Shown here: piece by piece, positions 33,067-44,145 of the stretch
Layout: the number at the start of each line of letters is the position of its first letter
How positions within the stretch are numbered: the first letter of the stretch is position 1
Assembly (NCBI GenBank): GCA_034509425.1
Contig: JAVTVJ010000048.1
Location: 1,178,001-1,242,000 of the forward strand
Direction: 5' to 3'
Length of the DNA: 64,000 nt
DNA from: Eopsaltria australis
Taxonomy: Eukaryota; Chordata; Aves; Passeriformes; Petroicidae
Notes under the pieces: model-generated
Database searches by the model: none
The model's input: only the letters and a program-made list of their open reading frames with translations
Told to the model about the DNA's origin: nothing
Program-made: the position numbers and the translations under genes

Positions 33067-34736
33067 TCACATAGTTCATAAATTAAATCCATGGATTTTT
33101 GTCAGAAGGGAGCATTCTGGTCCTGCAGCCTGACCTTCCCCATAACAGGATGGATACACCCAGAGAGGTCCAGGAAGGGCCTCAAATTAGGGAAAAATGA
33201 GCAAATCCCTCCTTGACAAAACCCAGCCTAAGGAGCAAAGCGCTCATTCACCCTCCCTCGCACTCCTGATTTATTTGTGGGTGATTAATTTTGTGTCCTG
33301 TCCACCCTGGGTATTGTATGACTGCTCTTTCCTAAGATTCCAGAGGTTTATTCCTTTGGAAAAACTGACTCTGCCTTCAGTGTCTCGCTGCTGAAAATAA
33401 ATCACAAAGCCCAGATATAAAATGGGAGGGGGAGGTGTTAAAGTTTACCTTGAGTTTGACAGGGAGGGTGTGTGGGAGTGAGGTGAAAAATGAGTTTAAT
33501 TGATTATAAACCTGGATTTATTACCCCTAAAACCAACCGATAGATCAATCAAAATGAAATAATTCGATTCCTACACCACAAACCTCAGGTGGCTCTGAGT
33601 GACACCGGCGCTGGTAATGATGATAAATAAAAACTCCAATAATTCCCATCCCCTCAGCGCTCTTGGCAGTTTTTCCTCAGTCTGGAGCTCGAGCTCCGGG
33701 AGGAACCATTAGGGTCGTGTGTTCCATCAGCCATGCCAGGGAATTTCATGCAGGAATTCCTGCTCCAGGACTGGAATTTCTGCAGCAAATCCCCCCAGAT
33801 GGATTGCAGCGCTGATTTAAGCCCATCCAGTCATGGAGAAGGCCGTGGATTCAGTTCAGGTGCAGCTTGGACAGCCTGGCCTTTATTTCTAGGCTGGTGC
33901 AGTGTATAATCACTGGAAAAGTTGGATTATAAATCTGGAATTACTCTTAACATCTGACTGAAAAATAAGGCGGGCTTAGGAGCTGAAAGAGAGATTTACA
34001 ATTATTTCAGGTGTGAATGACCAAAGTCATTCCAAGTAATTCCAAAGTAATCCAAGTGTCTGCTTGTCCTAACCAAACAACTGAATCTGCTGGGCACCTC
34101 CTGGTTAGACCCTAAAATCCTTAAAATTCCACCTCTGGACACACCCAGAGCTCCTCAACCGGAGCAGGCGAGCCCTTTGGGTAGGAATCATCGTGGATAA
34201 ACTGAGGAATAGGAAATATTGACTTCTCAGTCTGAATTTCCCTTAAAGACAGGGTGACCAACAGGTGATTCCAGAGGCAGATCTGACATTTTTGTTGGAT
34301 TTTTCACTCTCTGGATCTTCTGTTTCTCTTCTGTTGCTGCAAAGGGACCTCAGGGTGGCTGGAGTGGCCTGAAATGTCTCGTTCTGAGATGGTTTTTGTT
34401 GTGTAAGATACACCCTGTATCTACTGGAATCTGAGGAGTCCCTAAATCCATCCAGAGCAGGATTAAGGTGCAGTGATTGAGCTCTGAGCCTGATTTCATC
34501 ATTCCCAGTGGGAACAGAACCTCCAGGCAACCACGGGGGTGAGAGTGGCTGGTTTGAGTGGAAATGTTAAAAACAAAACTCTCAAATTAAATTCTGAGGT
34601 ACTAAAAAGGATATTCTTCCCCACCCTTGCTTTTCAGTCTTAATCAGACAGAAACCATCAATCGAGGATTCGAGGAGGAGCAAGTTTGGCTCCTGGCTGA
34701 GCCCCTTGGCTGAGGGGAGAATCCCACCTGATATGG
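33067..34736. other. Unique sequence, 1.7 kb
   Basis: No gene or confident repeat recognised. Includes an AT-rich stretch with TGATTATAAACC and ATCAATCAAAATG at 33490-33560. A 95-residue ORF at 34243-34530 (-) has no domain. Confidence 0.5.
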
Positions 34737-34960
34737 GATCACAGAATTCCAAAATGATTTTGGGTTGGAAAAGACCTTAAATCCCATCCAGTTCCACCCT
34801 CTGCCATGGGCAGGGACACCTTCCACTATCCCAGGGTGCTCCAAGCCCCATCCAACCTGGCCTTGGACACTGCCAGGGATGGGACATCCACAAACTCTCT
34901 GGACAAGCTTTCCCAGTGCCTCCCCACCCTCACAGGGAAGGATTTCTCCCAAATTTCTCA
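34737..34960 (-). mobile_element. CR1 LINE 3' end
   Basis: Reversed orientation: GATTTTGGGTTGGAAAAGAC, CATCCAGTTCCACCCTCTGC, CATGGGCAGGGACACCTTCC, CTATCCCAGGGTGCTCCAAG and GGCCTTGGACACTGCCAGGG, then GGACATCCACAAACTCTCTG and CCTCCCCACCCTCACAGGGA. The middle matches a different CR1 subfamily from the copies with CAGCCACAGCAAATCTGG. Confidence 0.9.
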
Positions 34961-35798
34961 TTCTCATTTGTTCTCCACAGATTTCCCAGGCCAGTTACAA
35001 GGCTTGTTTGCTTTTTCAGCCTCCCACGCTGGAATATTTGGCTGCGGATGCCACGAATTTCTCGCACCTCTCACAAACACCGAGCCTTGTTCCTGAACTG
35101 CCAAAACATGTGGAGACTTCCAGAGGGCAGCGATTAATGTCCATCCCCGTGGCATTCCGTGTGTCACGCACACCAGCAGGAAGTTCCCTGAGTGACACGA
35201 GTTCCTTTGGCCCGTCCATGTGCCAGACAAGCCGACAGCTGATGCTGGAGCAATGTCCACGAGGAATTGCAGATGGATTTTTCATCCACGTTGACCCAAT
35301 TGGATCACCAGGAGCAGCGACTCCCTGGGATAAAATTGCCCGGAGCCGGAGATTCCCAGCAATCCAGCAGAGCCATAAATAACCTGAAATTACAGCGGAG
35401 ATTTGATTGACTGGTGTGATCTGGGAAAGCGTTTTCCTTGGAAAGTTTTGGGTGAGGTCATCCAGGTGGTGGAGCGGATGGAGATTTGAGCTCGGGAGAT
35501 GTTTGGGAATTCTCATGTTGAGGGTTGTAGCGGGCAGGGGAAGATGAGCACCGTGGGTTGTGAAACACGGCTGGGCTGAGGAGGACAGGAGGTGACAAAG
35601 AGGGTGCTGGTCCATGTTTTGGGGCAGCCAACAAGCAGGAAATGAAGAAAAAATAAAAATTAGATTAATTTTTGCCTCCATAAACTTCAGCTGAGAGAAC
35701 GAGAAATAGAAAGGGGATCAGTAGGGCAGCCAAAAGACATCGAATATCTGTTGGGGCTCTACCCCATCTGTCCTTTTGGGGATTTTTTTTTACACAAA
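34961..35798. other. Unique sequence
   Basis: No gene recognised. A 205-residue ORF (+, 34765-35382) begins inside the CR1 and runs into this stretch, and a 221-residue ORF runs on the other strand (35016-35681). Neither shows a domain and they overlap antiparallel, so both are left out. Confidence 0.5.
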
Positions 35799-36074
35799 AT
35801 GGGTTGGGTTGGAATAGAAACTTAAAAATCATCCAGCCATGGACAAGGAGACTTTCCACTGTCCCAGGGTGTTCCAAGCCCTGTCCAGCCTGGCCTTGGA
35901 CACTTCCAGGGATCCAGGGGCAGCCACAGCTTCTCTGGGCAGCCTCTGCCAGGGCCTCCCCACCCTTGAGTGAAGAATTCTTTCCCAACATCCGATCCAC
36001 CCCCTCCCTCTTTCAGTTTACACCCATTGTCCCTTGTCCTGTTACTATTTGTATAAAAAGTCCTTCTCCCTTCT
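35799..36074 (-). mobile_element. CR1 LINE 3' end
   Basis: Reversed orientation with GGTTGGAATAGAAACTTAAA, a shortened CATCCAGCCATGGACAAGG block, CACTGTCCCAGGGTGTTCC, CAGGGGCAGCCACAGCTTCT, CCTCCCCACCCTTGAGTGAA and CCATTGTCCCTTGTCCTG. About 275 bp. The TTCCACCCCTGC part normally between CATCCAG and CCATGG is deleted. Confidence 0.92.
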
Positions 36075-36339
36075 TTTTCATGGAAAAAGGGTGCAAAATG
36101 AAGTGCTCTTGGCAGAAAGGAGTCCCAAAACAAAGGATGCAGCAGGTGGGAAACAAGTTCCTGTTCTCCCAAATACAGGAGTGGAGTTGGGAGCATTGGC
36201 AAAGGCACCTGGCAGAGAAACATAAAAAAAAGTCCTTTTGGGTATGGTGTAAAATCAGGGTGGTTGCAGGCCAAGAAAGACAAGCCAGGGGAGTAAAGTT
36301 TTGGAAAAACTGATGTTGGGTTTAATCATCTCCCAGCAA
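36075..36339. other. Unique spacer
   Basis: No feature recognised between two CR1 copies of opposite orientation. Confidence 0.45.
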
Positions 36340-36522
36340 ATTTCTCAGGTTGCCTGGAGAACTTGTGGATTTCCCATCCCTGGCAGTGTCCAAGGCCAGG
36401 TTGGACGGGGCTTTGGAGCAGCCTGGGACAGTGGAAGGTGTCCCTGCCATGGCAGGGGTGGGACTGGATGATCTTTAATGTCCTTCCAACCCGAACCAAT
36501 CTCTGATTCTGAGATTCCATGA
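36340..36522 (+). mobile_element. CR1 LINE 3' end
   Basis: Sense orientation: TTGCCTGGAGAACTTGTGGA, CCATCCCTGGCAGTGTCC, CAGGTTGGACGGGGCTTTGG, GGAAGGTGTCCCTGCCATGG, GGACTGGATGATCTTTAATG and CTTCCAACCCGAACC, ending in GATTCTGAGATTCCATGA. Confidence 0.92.
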
Positions 36523-36799
36523 AATTTATGAAGATAGAATGAGAAACCCACCTAGGAACAAGACTGTGGTACAGTTTTGGAAGACTCAGATTATTCAAAC
36601 TCACAGCTCTGCACTTCAGGTCCTCTGAATATTTTTTTTCCTGTGACTCTCCTCTCATCCATTCTGCTTTAAAAAACTCATCCTTACCCACCAAGAAACA
36701 TAACTGAGACTTCCTGGGGACATGCTTGTCTTGCTTTCAGTGCACAGAATGAATTGCACACATGAAAATGTTCTTTTATTCTATTTTTTTTTTCATCAG
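36523..36799. other. Candidate intron sequence before the 36.8-kb exon
   Basis: No repeat. The last 35 bases (36764-36799) form a pyrimidine-rich run, TTCTTTTATTC then T10, ending in CATCAG, which is a strong-looking 3' splice site. Confidence 0.4.
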
Positions 36800-36844
36800 A
36801 TTGACAACCGAGCTACCAAAAGTGTTACCCAGCAGCTCATAAAG
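36800..36844 (+). CDS. Candidate 45-nt internal coding exon, gene unknown
   Basis: What is seen: a T-rich tract ending in CATCAG, a 45-base segment, and then AAAG|GTGAGT, close to the consensus donor. The segment is a multiple of three. Frame 1 reads 15 residues, IDNRATKSVTQQLIK, without a stop. Frame 2 ends in TAA and frame 3 begins with TGA, so only the phase-0 reading is possible, and the exon could be included or skipped without shifting the frame. No repeat overlaps it. I do not recognise the peptide. It is hydrophilic and could sit in a linker or helix. If real, the gene runs on the + strand, and several kilobases to either side would be intron. Alternatively it is a chance pairing of splice-like signals. 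Other exons of the same gene were not found in the window. Confidence 0.42.
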
Positions 36845-37585
36845 GTGAGTTTTCAGCTCCTTTCTGAAAAGTCACAGTAAAACTAAGCAGAGAGCCCAGC
36901 CATAAAGAGGACTTGTCCCTTTGCCAACGTGTTATGGATTATTTTACAAGAGCTTTCAGTCTGGAAGTCCTTAACCTGCCACTTCAGCTATCAACATTCA
37001 CTATCAGTGATTAAATCTTGACTGCTCCGAGACTGGAACCGGTGCCAAAGATAAACCTGGTTCAGTGCAGCCCAGTCCTTCTCTGTTGGCTCCAGGAGCT
37101 CCTCCGAGGTCACCACGCAGTCAAAGCCCCCAAGTGTCTCTCAGGAACCACTCAAGGCTCAGGCTCCAAGCCCGTGGAGTTTAAAGTTTTATAATCTGGT
37201 TCTTTTTTTCTGCCAGGACTGTGAAGTTCTTACCACGTGGCTCCTAATAAAAACAGAGCTATTCCATTTCTTCCTTCTTCCCAGACTTGTACAACGTTCC
37301 CGCATTTCAGCTTTACTGTTTGACAGAAGGTATTTTATCTTTCTGGGGACATCTCCAAAATGATTTGCTGAAGGAATTTGATCTTTATCCTTCTTCCCAT
37401 GCTTTCCAGGCTTGGTTTCCATGATATTCTATTCTTTTTGTTTGTTGTGGGTTTTGTTTTTTGGACACAATCTCCACATCACCACAGGAAAATGAAGATG
37501 CAGCTACAAATATTGTCCTGTTGTTATCCTGATTAGTACCCTGAGATTGACTTTATTTAAAAGCAGACTCAAACCAACTACACAC
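36845..37585. other. Unique sequence after the candidate exon
   Basis: No repeat and no second exon recognised. GTGAGTTTTCAG follows the candidate exon directly. A GTTTG/TTTTG-rich patch lies at about 37435-37465. Confidence 0.5.
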
Positions 37586-37717
37586 TTTCCTTTCCTTTCC
37601 TTTCCTTTCCTTTCCTTTCCTTTCCTTTCCTTTCCTTTCCTTTCCTTTCCTTTCCTTTCCTTTCCTTTCCTTTCCAAACCTTCCCAAACCTTCCCAAACC
37701 TTCCCAAACCTTCCCTT
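37586..37717. repeat. CCTTT array plus CCCAAACCTT block (inverted relative of the 32.6-kb locus)
   Basis: About 17 perfect CCTTT units, then CCAAACC and four TTCCCAAACC decamers. Read on the - strand the order is GGGAAGGTTT repeats followed by AAAGG repeats, exactly the order at 32575-33066. The - strand has four GGG tracts with 7-base loops at 37683-37715. The flanks show no further similarity by eye. Confidence 0.95.
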
Positions 37718-40437
37718 TATTTTTAACATATTATCCATTACTTTTTCACTTGGAATTCCTTCTTTTCTGTAGAACAGCTTTTGCTGCCCCACTTGGACGT
37801 TTGGGACATATTTTTCTATTTATTAACTGACTTTGGTCTCCATCAAATCAATTCTTCATTAATTGCTCTCCAATCTCTCTAGTTTTGTGACTTCTTTATC
37901 CCTTCTTTAAATACCACTTAAACCCTAATAATCCCTCTCCTGATCTATTAACTCATCCCCATCACTGATTTAATTGAGGGATTAAACCCCCAGCCCGTTC
38001 TAGTTTGATTTGAAGCAGCCACTTTGCACCAAGATTCGTTTCAGCTGGACTTTAATCCAAATAAGAGAAGGAGGGAACGAGCAGAGAGAATTCCATGTGC
38101 ACAGGATTCCTCACACCCTGCAAGCCAGAGGAAAGCAGGAGCTAGGCTGGACTTGAGGCTGAACAGAAGGAGAGCTGCAGGCCAAGTCGATTAACGGAAT
38201 TAATCTTCAGAGCTGTCAGGTTTCACTTTTATTTTATGGTGATTTTATTCCTCGCACACACGGCCCTTCATTACGGGGCTGTTTGGGATCCAAGGCAGAC
38301 GGAACGAGCAGCTTGACCTCGCTCATAAACCCCACTACTGAGGCAGCTGCACAACCTGAAACCCAGCAGAATGAGCTCTGAACCTCAGCTTTCCTTCTCC
38401 TGCTCCCTCTCCCTGCCTTGATTAGTTCCCACCTGTTTAGTCTTCGTGGAAATGTTGACTTTTATACTTTCCTGTCTGGCAAAGACACATCCCTTTCCCT
38501 TTTTTTTCTTTCTTTCTTTTTTTTTCTTCCCTTCTTTCTCTCTCTCTCTTTCTGGGAATTGAAAATTGAGCTTCCCAGTGTCATTTTAGGGCTCCCAGCA
38601 GACAAAACACTTTTTTGGGCCAGATGAAGTCGTTTTCCTGTGTTTGGAGTGGAAAGGTTCAGTTCAAGCGACAGAGACCAAAGAACACGTTACAGGAACG
38701 CTGTTACTCCTCGATGATCTTATGGGCTTTTCCATCCAATTTTCTCTTCCAAAGGAGTAATCCGACAAGAAGGTGAAACGTGAGGCTCACCTCATTCTGG
38801 ATTGGGGTTTTTTTGCTCGTTCCCAAGCCCATCTTTTTTGCTCGGTAGGTTCTGGTGCTCAGCTCTGAGTTATCCCTCTCAAGAGACCAATCCTGGCTTT
38901 GGCAGGACCGACAGCCTCATTAATTACTCCGGAGCAGACATTTGGCAGTTCCAGGCCTGACCTAAATTGGCGACGTCAGGATTCCTCACCCCTAGGAAAG
39001 GTTTATCTTCTGGAACAGCGTGAAGGTCACCGGCGGGACAGGGGCTCTTCCTGTAAAACTCTGGATGGAGCCTGGGAATGACGAGGAGAATTGGAGCTCT
39101 GCTGCTCAGTGATGTCATTTTTCTGCTCCTTTCCAGCCAAACGTGGTTGGATCCAACCATAAATTTGGTGGGAGACTCCAAAGGCATCCTGATCTCTACA
39201 CCAAGTCAGGGAAAGCCATTTCTTTTCTGTTTCCATGACTCCTAAAAACAGAGCCTTTCAGATAAGCAGGTTTGGGACCTGACATGGAAAAAAAGGGATG
39301 GAGAGAGAGGGGTTTATCTAGGCAGCGTTAGGAATTTCTGTCCTGGATAGACATCCATTCCTAGGGTTTCTCCAAGCTGGAGGCAACCTCTCCCAGGGAA
39401 ATAAATCTTGGGAAAGGAGCTGACAGCCCAAGATTATCAGGTTCAGCCAGACTCTGTTTCATGTCCTGATCCAGGGAAGAAAATTCCAGCACATTTAACA
39501 ACCGCTGGGTGCTGCAGAACAGGTGGCAGAGCCTCACTTTCCCCACTCCATAAAGTGCCCTAAAATCCTTCGGGACAGGAGGTGCCTGTAAGGAACGATT
39601 GTTCCACGGATTTCTTTGCTGCGGTTTGGTTTTCATTGGGGCAGCTTTGAGCCCTCCCCGAGGCTCAAGTGGCAAAGAATTAACCTGGAAAAGTTGATGG
39701 ATTGGGATTTGAGACCCTTAACTGCTCCCTCTTGGCTCGTTGGCTGCTTTATGAGGAGGGTGGGGAGACAAGGAAACGTTCTCCACTCGAATTCCCTGCC
39801 CTGGAAACGAGGGAGAAGTGGATGACTGGGCTTTGGCACCACCTCCTTCACTCTCATTTATTCGCGTTATTTTCCACCCAATTGTTCCCTGAAGGTTTGG
39901 ATCTCCAGCAGACAGAAAAGCCAGGACTTTTTTTTTTTCCCCCTTCTATCTCCTGGGAGGGTGGAGGTCAGAACAAGAGAACTTCTATTTTCTTTTCTGT
40001 TTCCAGCACTGTATCTAAGAGCTTGTCAGGAGAACAAATTAAGCTCCAATTAAATCCGTCCCGTTGATCAGAGTCCAGTCGTGCTCCGTCATGGAATTGC
40101 TGTGGAAAAAAGAGGGAAGAACCTGTCAAGCTCTGAAGTGCTACTGTATTCCACACGTGCCAAAGTGTGCTTGGAGCTCAGAGACCCTGGGCTGGTGCTG
40201 GAGCAATAAAAATAGCAATAATATTAATATTAATTAATTCGTATCACAGTGTCCTGGACTGGTGTCACTGTAGGGGATTTTTAGCTCTTGCTGAGTTTTC
40301 CAGAGGTCGCAATGCTTGGAATATGAAAATTGTCCCCAAAATTGCTATTTATGGCGTTATGTGGGATTATTTAACTGTCAGCACTCTGGTAACGAGCCGT
40401 GGTTTATTAATAACAAACAGGGAGTTAATTACTCCTG
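37718..40437. other. Unique sequence, 2.7 kb
   Basis: The longest stretch in the middle of the window without a CR1 copy. Contains a CT-rich patch at 38490-38560. No gene recognised; ORFs of 60-121 residues lack domains and overlap antiparallel. Worth testing for conservation because the repeat load is low. Confidence 0.5.
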
Positions 40438-40524
40438 AGGAGTTGTGGATTCCCCATCCCTGGAAGTGTCCAAGGCCAAGCTGGATGGGAATTGGAGCAG
40501 CCTGGCATAGTGGAAGGTGTCCCT
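40438..40524 (+). mobile_element. CR1 LINE fragment, tail missing
   Basis: Sense orientation: GAGTTGTGGATTCCCCATCC, CTGGAAGTGTCCAAGGCC, GGGAATTGGAGCAGCCTGGC and GTGGAAGGTGTCCCTCCC. It ends before the GGATGATCTTTAAGG block, so it has lost its 3' end by deletion. Confidence 0.88.
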
Positions 40525-42096
40525 CCCTAATCTATTACTAGATTTTGTCAAATATGAACTAAAAAGATCATTTGAATTTTTCCCTCTCCTGTTCAGCCAG
40601 TTAAATATAAGAGAAAAAAAATTAAAATCCATATATTTTTGGGATGTAACATTTAAAAATTGGTTTCAGGTACTTGGATAATCAATAAAGGTTAAAAAAG
40701 GGGAAAAAAGAGGATTATTTATTCAGGTTTGCTCCATATGATAAGGAAGAAGAAAAGAGAGAAATGAGGATGACAGAAGGAGAGCAAGGAAAAAAATGAA
40801 AAAGAAAAAATAATAAAAAGAAGAAATAAAAAAAAAGAATGAGAAAAGAAAATGGGAAAGGGAAAAGGAAAGGGATTCCACATTCCTTTCCTCTCCTTTC
40901 CCTTTCACCTTTTCCTTTCCTTTCCCAGATCCAGGGAAGTTTTACTCACCTTCAGTATTCCCTACACTCAGGAATTCCAGGAAGATTCAGGTAAATACAA
41001 ACACCAGAATCCATCTAAAGTGAATTTATAAACAGCACTGGCAGAGGTGTTTCCTCAGGAATTCCTTCCCACATTAATTAGGGAAGCTTTGCATTCCAGG
41101 CCTCATCAATCTGCTCTTTCCATGCTCTCCTCCATAAACTCTCCCTCAGCCTTCAGCTACTCGGAATAAAACACAACTTTTCCAAGGAAATTTATTGTCT
41201 GCACAGCACCAAAGGGAGCAGCAGCGGCTCCCTTCCAATCTCATATCAGATTCGAAGGATATCCAGGGAAAAACTCCTGGAAAAACCATCCCTGGCAGCC
41301 TCTCTTCGCTTGTTGTTCATAAATCCTAAAAGCTCAGGCTCGGATCTTTCTCTGCGTGCTCAGGAAGGCTCCTCCAGAGTTTCTGGATTTCCTTCTGGCT
41401 TCCTCATTATCCTTCTCAGAGCACTCGAGGAATCCTGGCTTCCCCGATAAACTTTATCGGTTTGATCATTCCCAGGGGATGAAGAATGGACTGTCCAGAA
41501 TTCCTGAGCAGAAAGATCCCAGCACAGAGCCAAATCCGGTGTTTGGTTTATTCCCACTCTTGTTTTGGGGCCAGGGATCAATCCCGGTGTCCAAAACACA
41601 CCTGGAAATTCAAAGCCACGGCAGCACGGGCACTCAGTGGAAAACAGGGAATGATGAGGAGATAACTGAAGATAAGGGATGGTAGAGGTTAAAAAAGGTT
41701 AAAAAGTTGATGTCACTCAAGGAGGTGGGAACATGTTCCTGTTCAGCTCCAAACCAGCCAGGCCCTGGCTCTGTTTCCTGTTCCTCTCCACTGGGAAAAG
41801 CCCAGTGAGGCCTTCCCAGATGGGGCAGGGAATCACTCCCAGGGATTTCCCTGTCCCTGGTAGCTTGGGATCTGCCTTGGGATGGTGGGGTTGGAAAAGC
41901 AGAGGTGAGAGCTCTGGGGCCCACAGGGTGTCCAGAACATCAACAGTCACTGATTCATCTTCTTGGACCTTTGCTTTTCTCTTTTCTCTTTCCCTTTTCC
42001 CTTTTCCTTTGTCCCTTCCCTTCCTTTTCCCTCCCCTAATGACCTCCATGGTTTAGAATGGAGACCCATGAATAGAGAGGCAAAATTTGAAGTATT
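40525..42096. other. Unique sequence with purine- and pyrimidine-rich patches
   Basis: A-rich purine patch at 40745-40875 is followed at 40885-40925 by a CCTTTTCCTTTCC pyrimidine patch, giving an imperfect mirror-like switch. 41975-42040 is CCCTTTTCC-rich. No gene recognised. An antisense GTGAGT-type donor at about 40950 was judged unsupported. Confidence 0.5.
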
Positions 42097-42312
42097 TTCT
42101 TCCTTTCCTTCTCCTTTCCTTCTCCTTTCCTTCTCCTTTCCTTCTCCTTTCCTTCTCCTTTCCTTCTCCTTTCCTTCTCCTTTCCTTCTCCTTTCCTTCT
42201 CCTTTCCTTCTCCTTCCCTAAACCTTCCCTAAACCTTCCCTAAACCTTCCCTAAACCTTCCCTAAACCTTCCCTAAACCTTCCCAAACCTTCCCTTTCCC
42301 TTCCCTTTTCCT
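42097..42312. repeat. Two abutting 11-mer arrays
   Basis: About ten copies of CTCCTTTCCTT (42097-42213) are followed by about seven copies of CCCTAAACCTT (42214-42280), then CCCAAACCTT and CCCTTT pieces. The pyrimidine strand and the order, CTTT-type units then AAACC-type units, match the 37.6-kb locus, with one base added to each unit. On the - strand the GGG tracts are mostly 8 bases apart, just outside the usual quadruplex rule. The CCCTAA hexamer inside the unit is not a telomere repeat because the period is 11. Confidence 0.94.
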
Positions 42313-42920
42313 CCTCATCCATCAGCTGCTTTTGTCCTATCCCAGCACTGCTGCTGTTTTCATATCCTGGGACTCAATATCTTTAACTCCATCTATATTT
42401 TAGGAATGAAACATCCTTAAAATTCATTTTTCTGACCTCGAAAACAATGAATCCAGACTGGTTTGCATCCCCCACTCCCTCTTGCCCTGTCCTTTAGGAT
42501 GACCACATCCCAAATTTAGTTAATTCCTGCCTCATTCCAGCTCCTGCCTAGGAATTTATTTTGGAGAAGGATGAGTGGCCTGGGCAGAAGATGAAGGACA
42601 TTGGCAGAATTCCACAGTGTGGGGATGGAGTCCCAGCCCTTCTGGAAGTTTCCTGGCAGTATTTATTGTTACTAAGGATGTGACTCCCCTTCCAAAGATC
42701 CATAGGAGTGACAAGTTCCTGCTCCACCGGGAAAATCGCCTCATTAAAATCCCATGGAGGGCTCAGAGAAGGAATGAGGGCCCCTAAAAGCTGGGTTTGG
42801 GTTCAGTTCTTTAAAGAAGTGAATTCCTGCGATTTTCTTTGTCTTTCATAAATAGATCCATGGCTGGGTGAGGGTGAAATAAGATCTTTTGACGTCATAC
42901 AGGGAGCCAGGGTGTGCCAC
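42313..42920. other. Unique sequence
   Basis: No gene or repeat recognised. Confidence 0.5.
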
Positions 42921-43345
42921 GGAATCTTGGAATCATGGAATTAAGCTCGGAAAAGATCTCTGAGATCACCAAGCCCAACCATCAACCCAACACCACCACG
43001 TTCACCACAAACCCATCTCCACAAGTGCCACCTCTAAATGGCTTTGGAGCACCTCCGGGGATGGGGATTCCAGCACTGCCTGCCCACCCTTTCCAGGAAG
43101 GAATTTCCCCCAATATCCAACCTAAACCTCACCTGCTGTGACTTGAGGCTCTTTCCTCTGCTCCTGTCCCTTGTTCCTTGGAATAAATGACCTCCCCCAG
43201 CTGTCCCCTCCTGTCAGAGGGTTGTGCAGAGCCACAAGGTCCCCCCTGAGCCTCCTTTGCTCCTGGCTCAGTCCCTTTCCCAGCTCCCCCAGGAGTTCTC
43301 CAGCCCCTTCCTATCTCCATTCCCTTCTCCAGACACTCCGTGCCC
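42921..43345 (-). mobile_element. CR1 LINE 3' end, different subfamily, about 425 bp
   Basis: Reversed orientation: ATCATGGAATTAAGCTCGG, AAAAGATCTCTGAGATCACC, AAGCCCAACCATCAACCC, CCACAAACCCATCTCCACAA, TGCCCACCCTTTCCAGGAAG, CTGTCCCTTGTTCC, CAGAGCCACAAGGTCCCCCC and CCCAGCTCCCCCAGGAG. The AACCATCAACCCAACACCAC block distinguishes this subfamily from the common type in the window. The 5' part is shared with the 458-bp tandem duplication. Confidence 0.93.
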
Positions 43346-44145
43346 TCTTTGTGACACCCTAAAAGCGACCAAACAATTCGTGAGGATTCAAAACTTTCTC
43401 CTCCTCCTCCTCCTCCAGTGACAAATTTTAGGACCAAAAGAACAGGATTCCCCTGGAAAGACCTTCCCACCTTAACAACCAGGACTTGATGCTCCTCACG
43501 AAGATCAGAAACACCCAGGAACCTTCCAAGACCTTTTCCTCAGCCAGGAATTGTGAGAGTCCCTCCACAAATCTGGATGTCACACCCAGGATTACCCAGG
43601 AGGGGACATTTTAGAGCATTTCCCAACCAGGAGCTGATGTGTTTTATTTTCCTTTAGGGAATGTTCTCTCAGCCAAGGAACTGTGCAGAGCCACAAGGTC
43701 CCCCCTGAGCCTCCTTTGCTCCAGGCTCAGTCCCTTTCCCAGCTCCCCCAGGAGTTCTCCAGCCCCTTCTCCAGCTCCATTCCCTTCTCCAGACACTCCG
43801 TGCCCCCTTTGTGACACCCTAAATGTGACCAAACCATTCGTGAGGATTCAAAACTTTCTCCTCCTGCTCCAGTGACAAATTTTAGGACCAAAAGAACAGG
43901 ATTCCCCTGGAAAGACCTTCCCACCTTAACAACCAGGACTTGATGCTCCTCACGAAGAGCACAAACACCCAGGAACCTTCCCAGAACTTCCCCTCAGCCA
44001 GGAATTGTGAGAGTCCCTCCACAAGTTTGGGTGCCACAGCTTCCAAAGGAACGTCACACCCAGGATTACCCAAGAGGGGACGTTTTAGAGCATTTCCCAA
44101 CCAGGAGCTGATGTGTTTTGTTTTCCTTTAGGGAATGTTCTCTCA
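43222..44145. repeat. Tandem duplication, unit about 458-474 bp, 2 copies
   Basis: GCAGAGCCACAAGGTCC occurs at 43226 and 43684, and CTTTAGGGAATGTTCTCTC ends both units, at about 43652-43670 and 44126-44144. Each unit carries some 125 bases of CR1 plus about 330 bases of non-CR1 flank, including CCTTCCCACCTTAACAACC and AGCATTTCCCAACCAGG. Differences include a longer CTC run in copy 1 (five CTCC-type units versus two) and 16 extra bases in copy 2 at about 44034. The CR1 fragment in the second copy (43684-43808) is therefore a duplicate, not an insertion. Confidence 0.93.

Noticed and set aside
32418..33133. ORFs of 160-218 residues, Lys-Glu-Arg-Lys-Gly repeats and their antisense Phe-Leu-Ser-Phe-Pro counterparts
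   Set aside because: Pentanucleotide array translation, open in every frame on both strands.
40951..41020. - strand splice donor GAAG|GTGAGT
   Set aside because: The segment before it has stops in all three frames close to the donor, so no coding exon fits.
42214..42280. CCCTAA-containing repeat resembling an interstitial telomere
   Set aside because: The period is 11 (CCCTAAACCTT), not 6, and its neighbours are CCCAAACCTT units. Similarity to the telomere hexamer is incidental.
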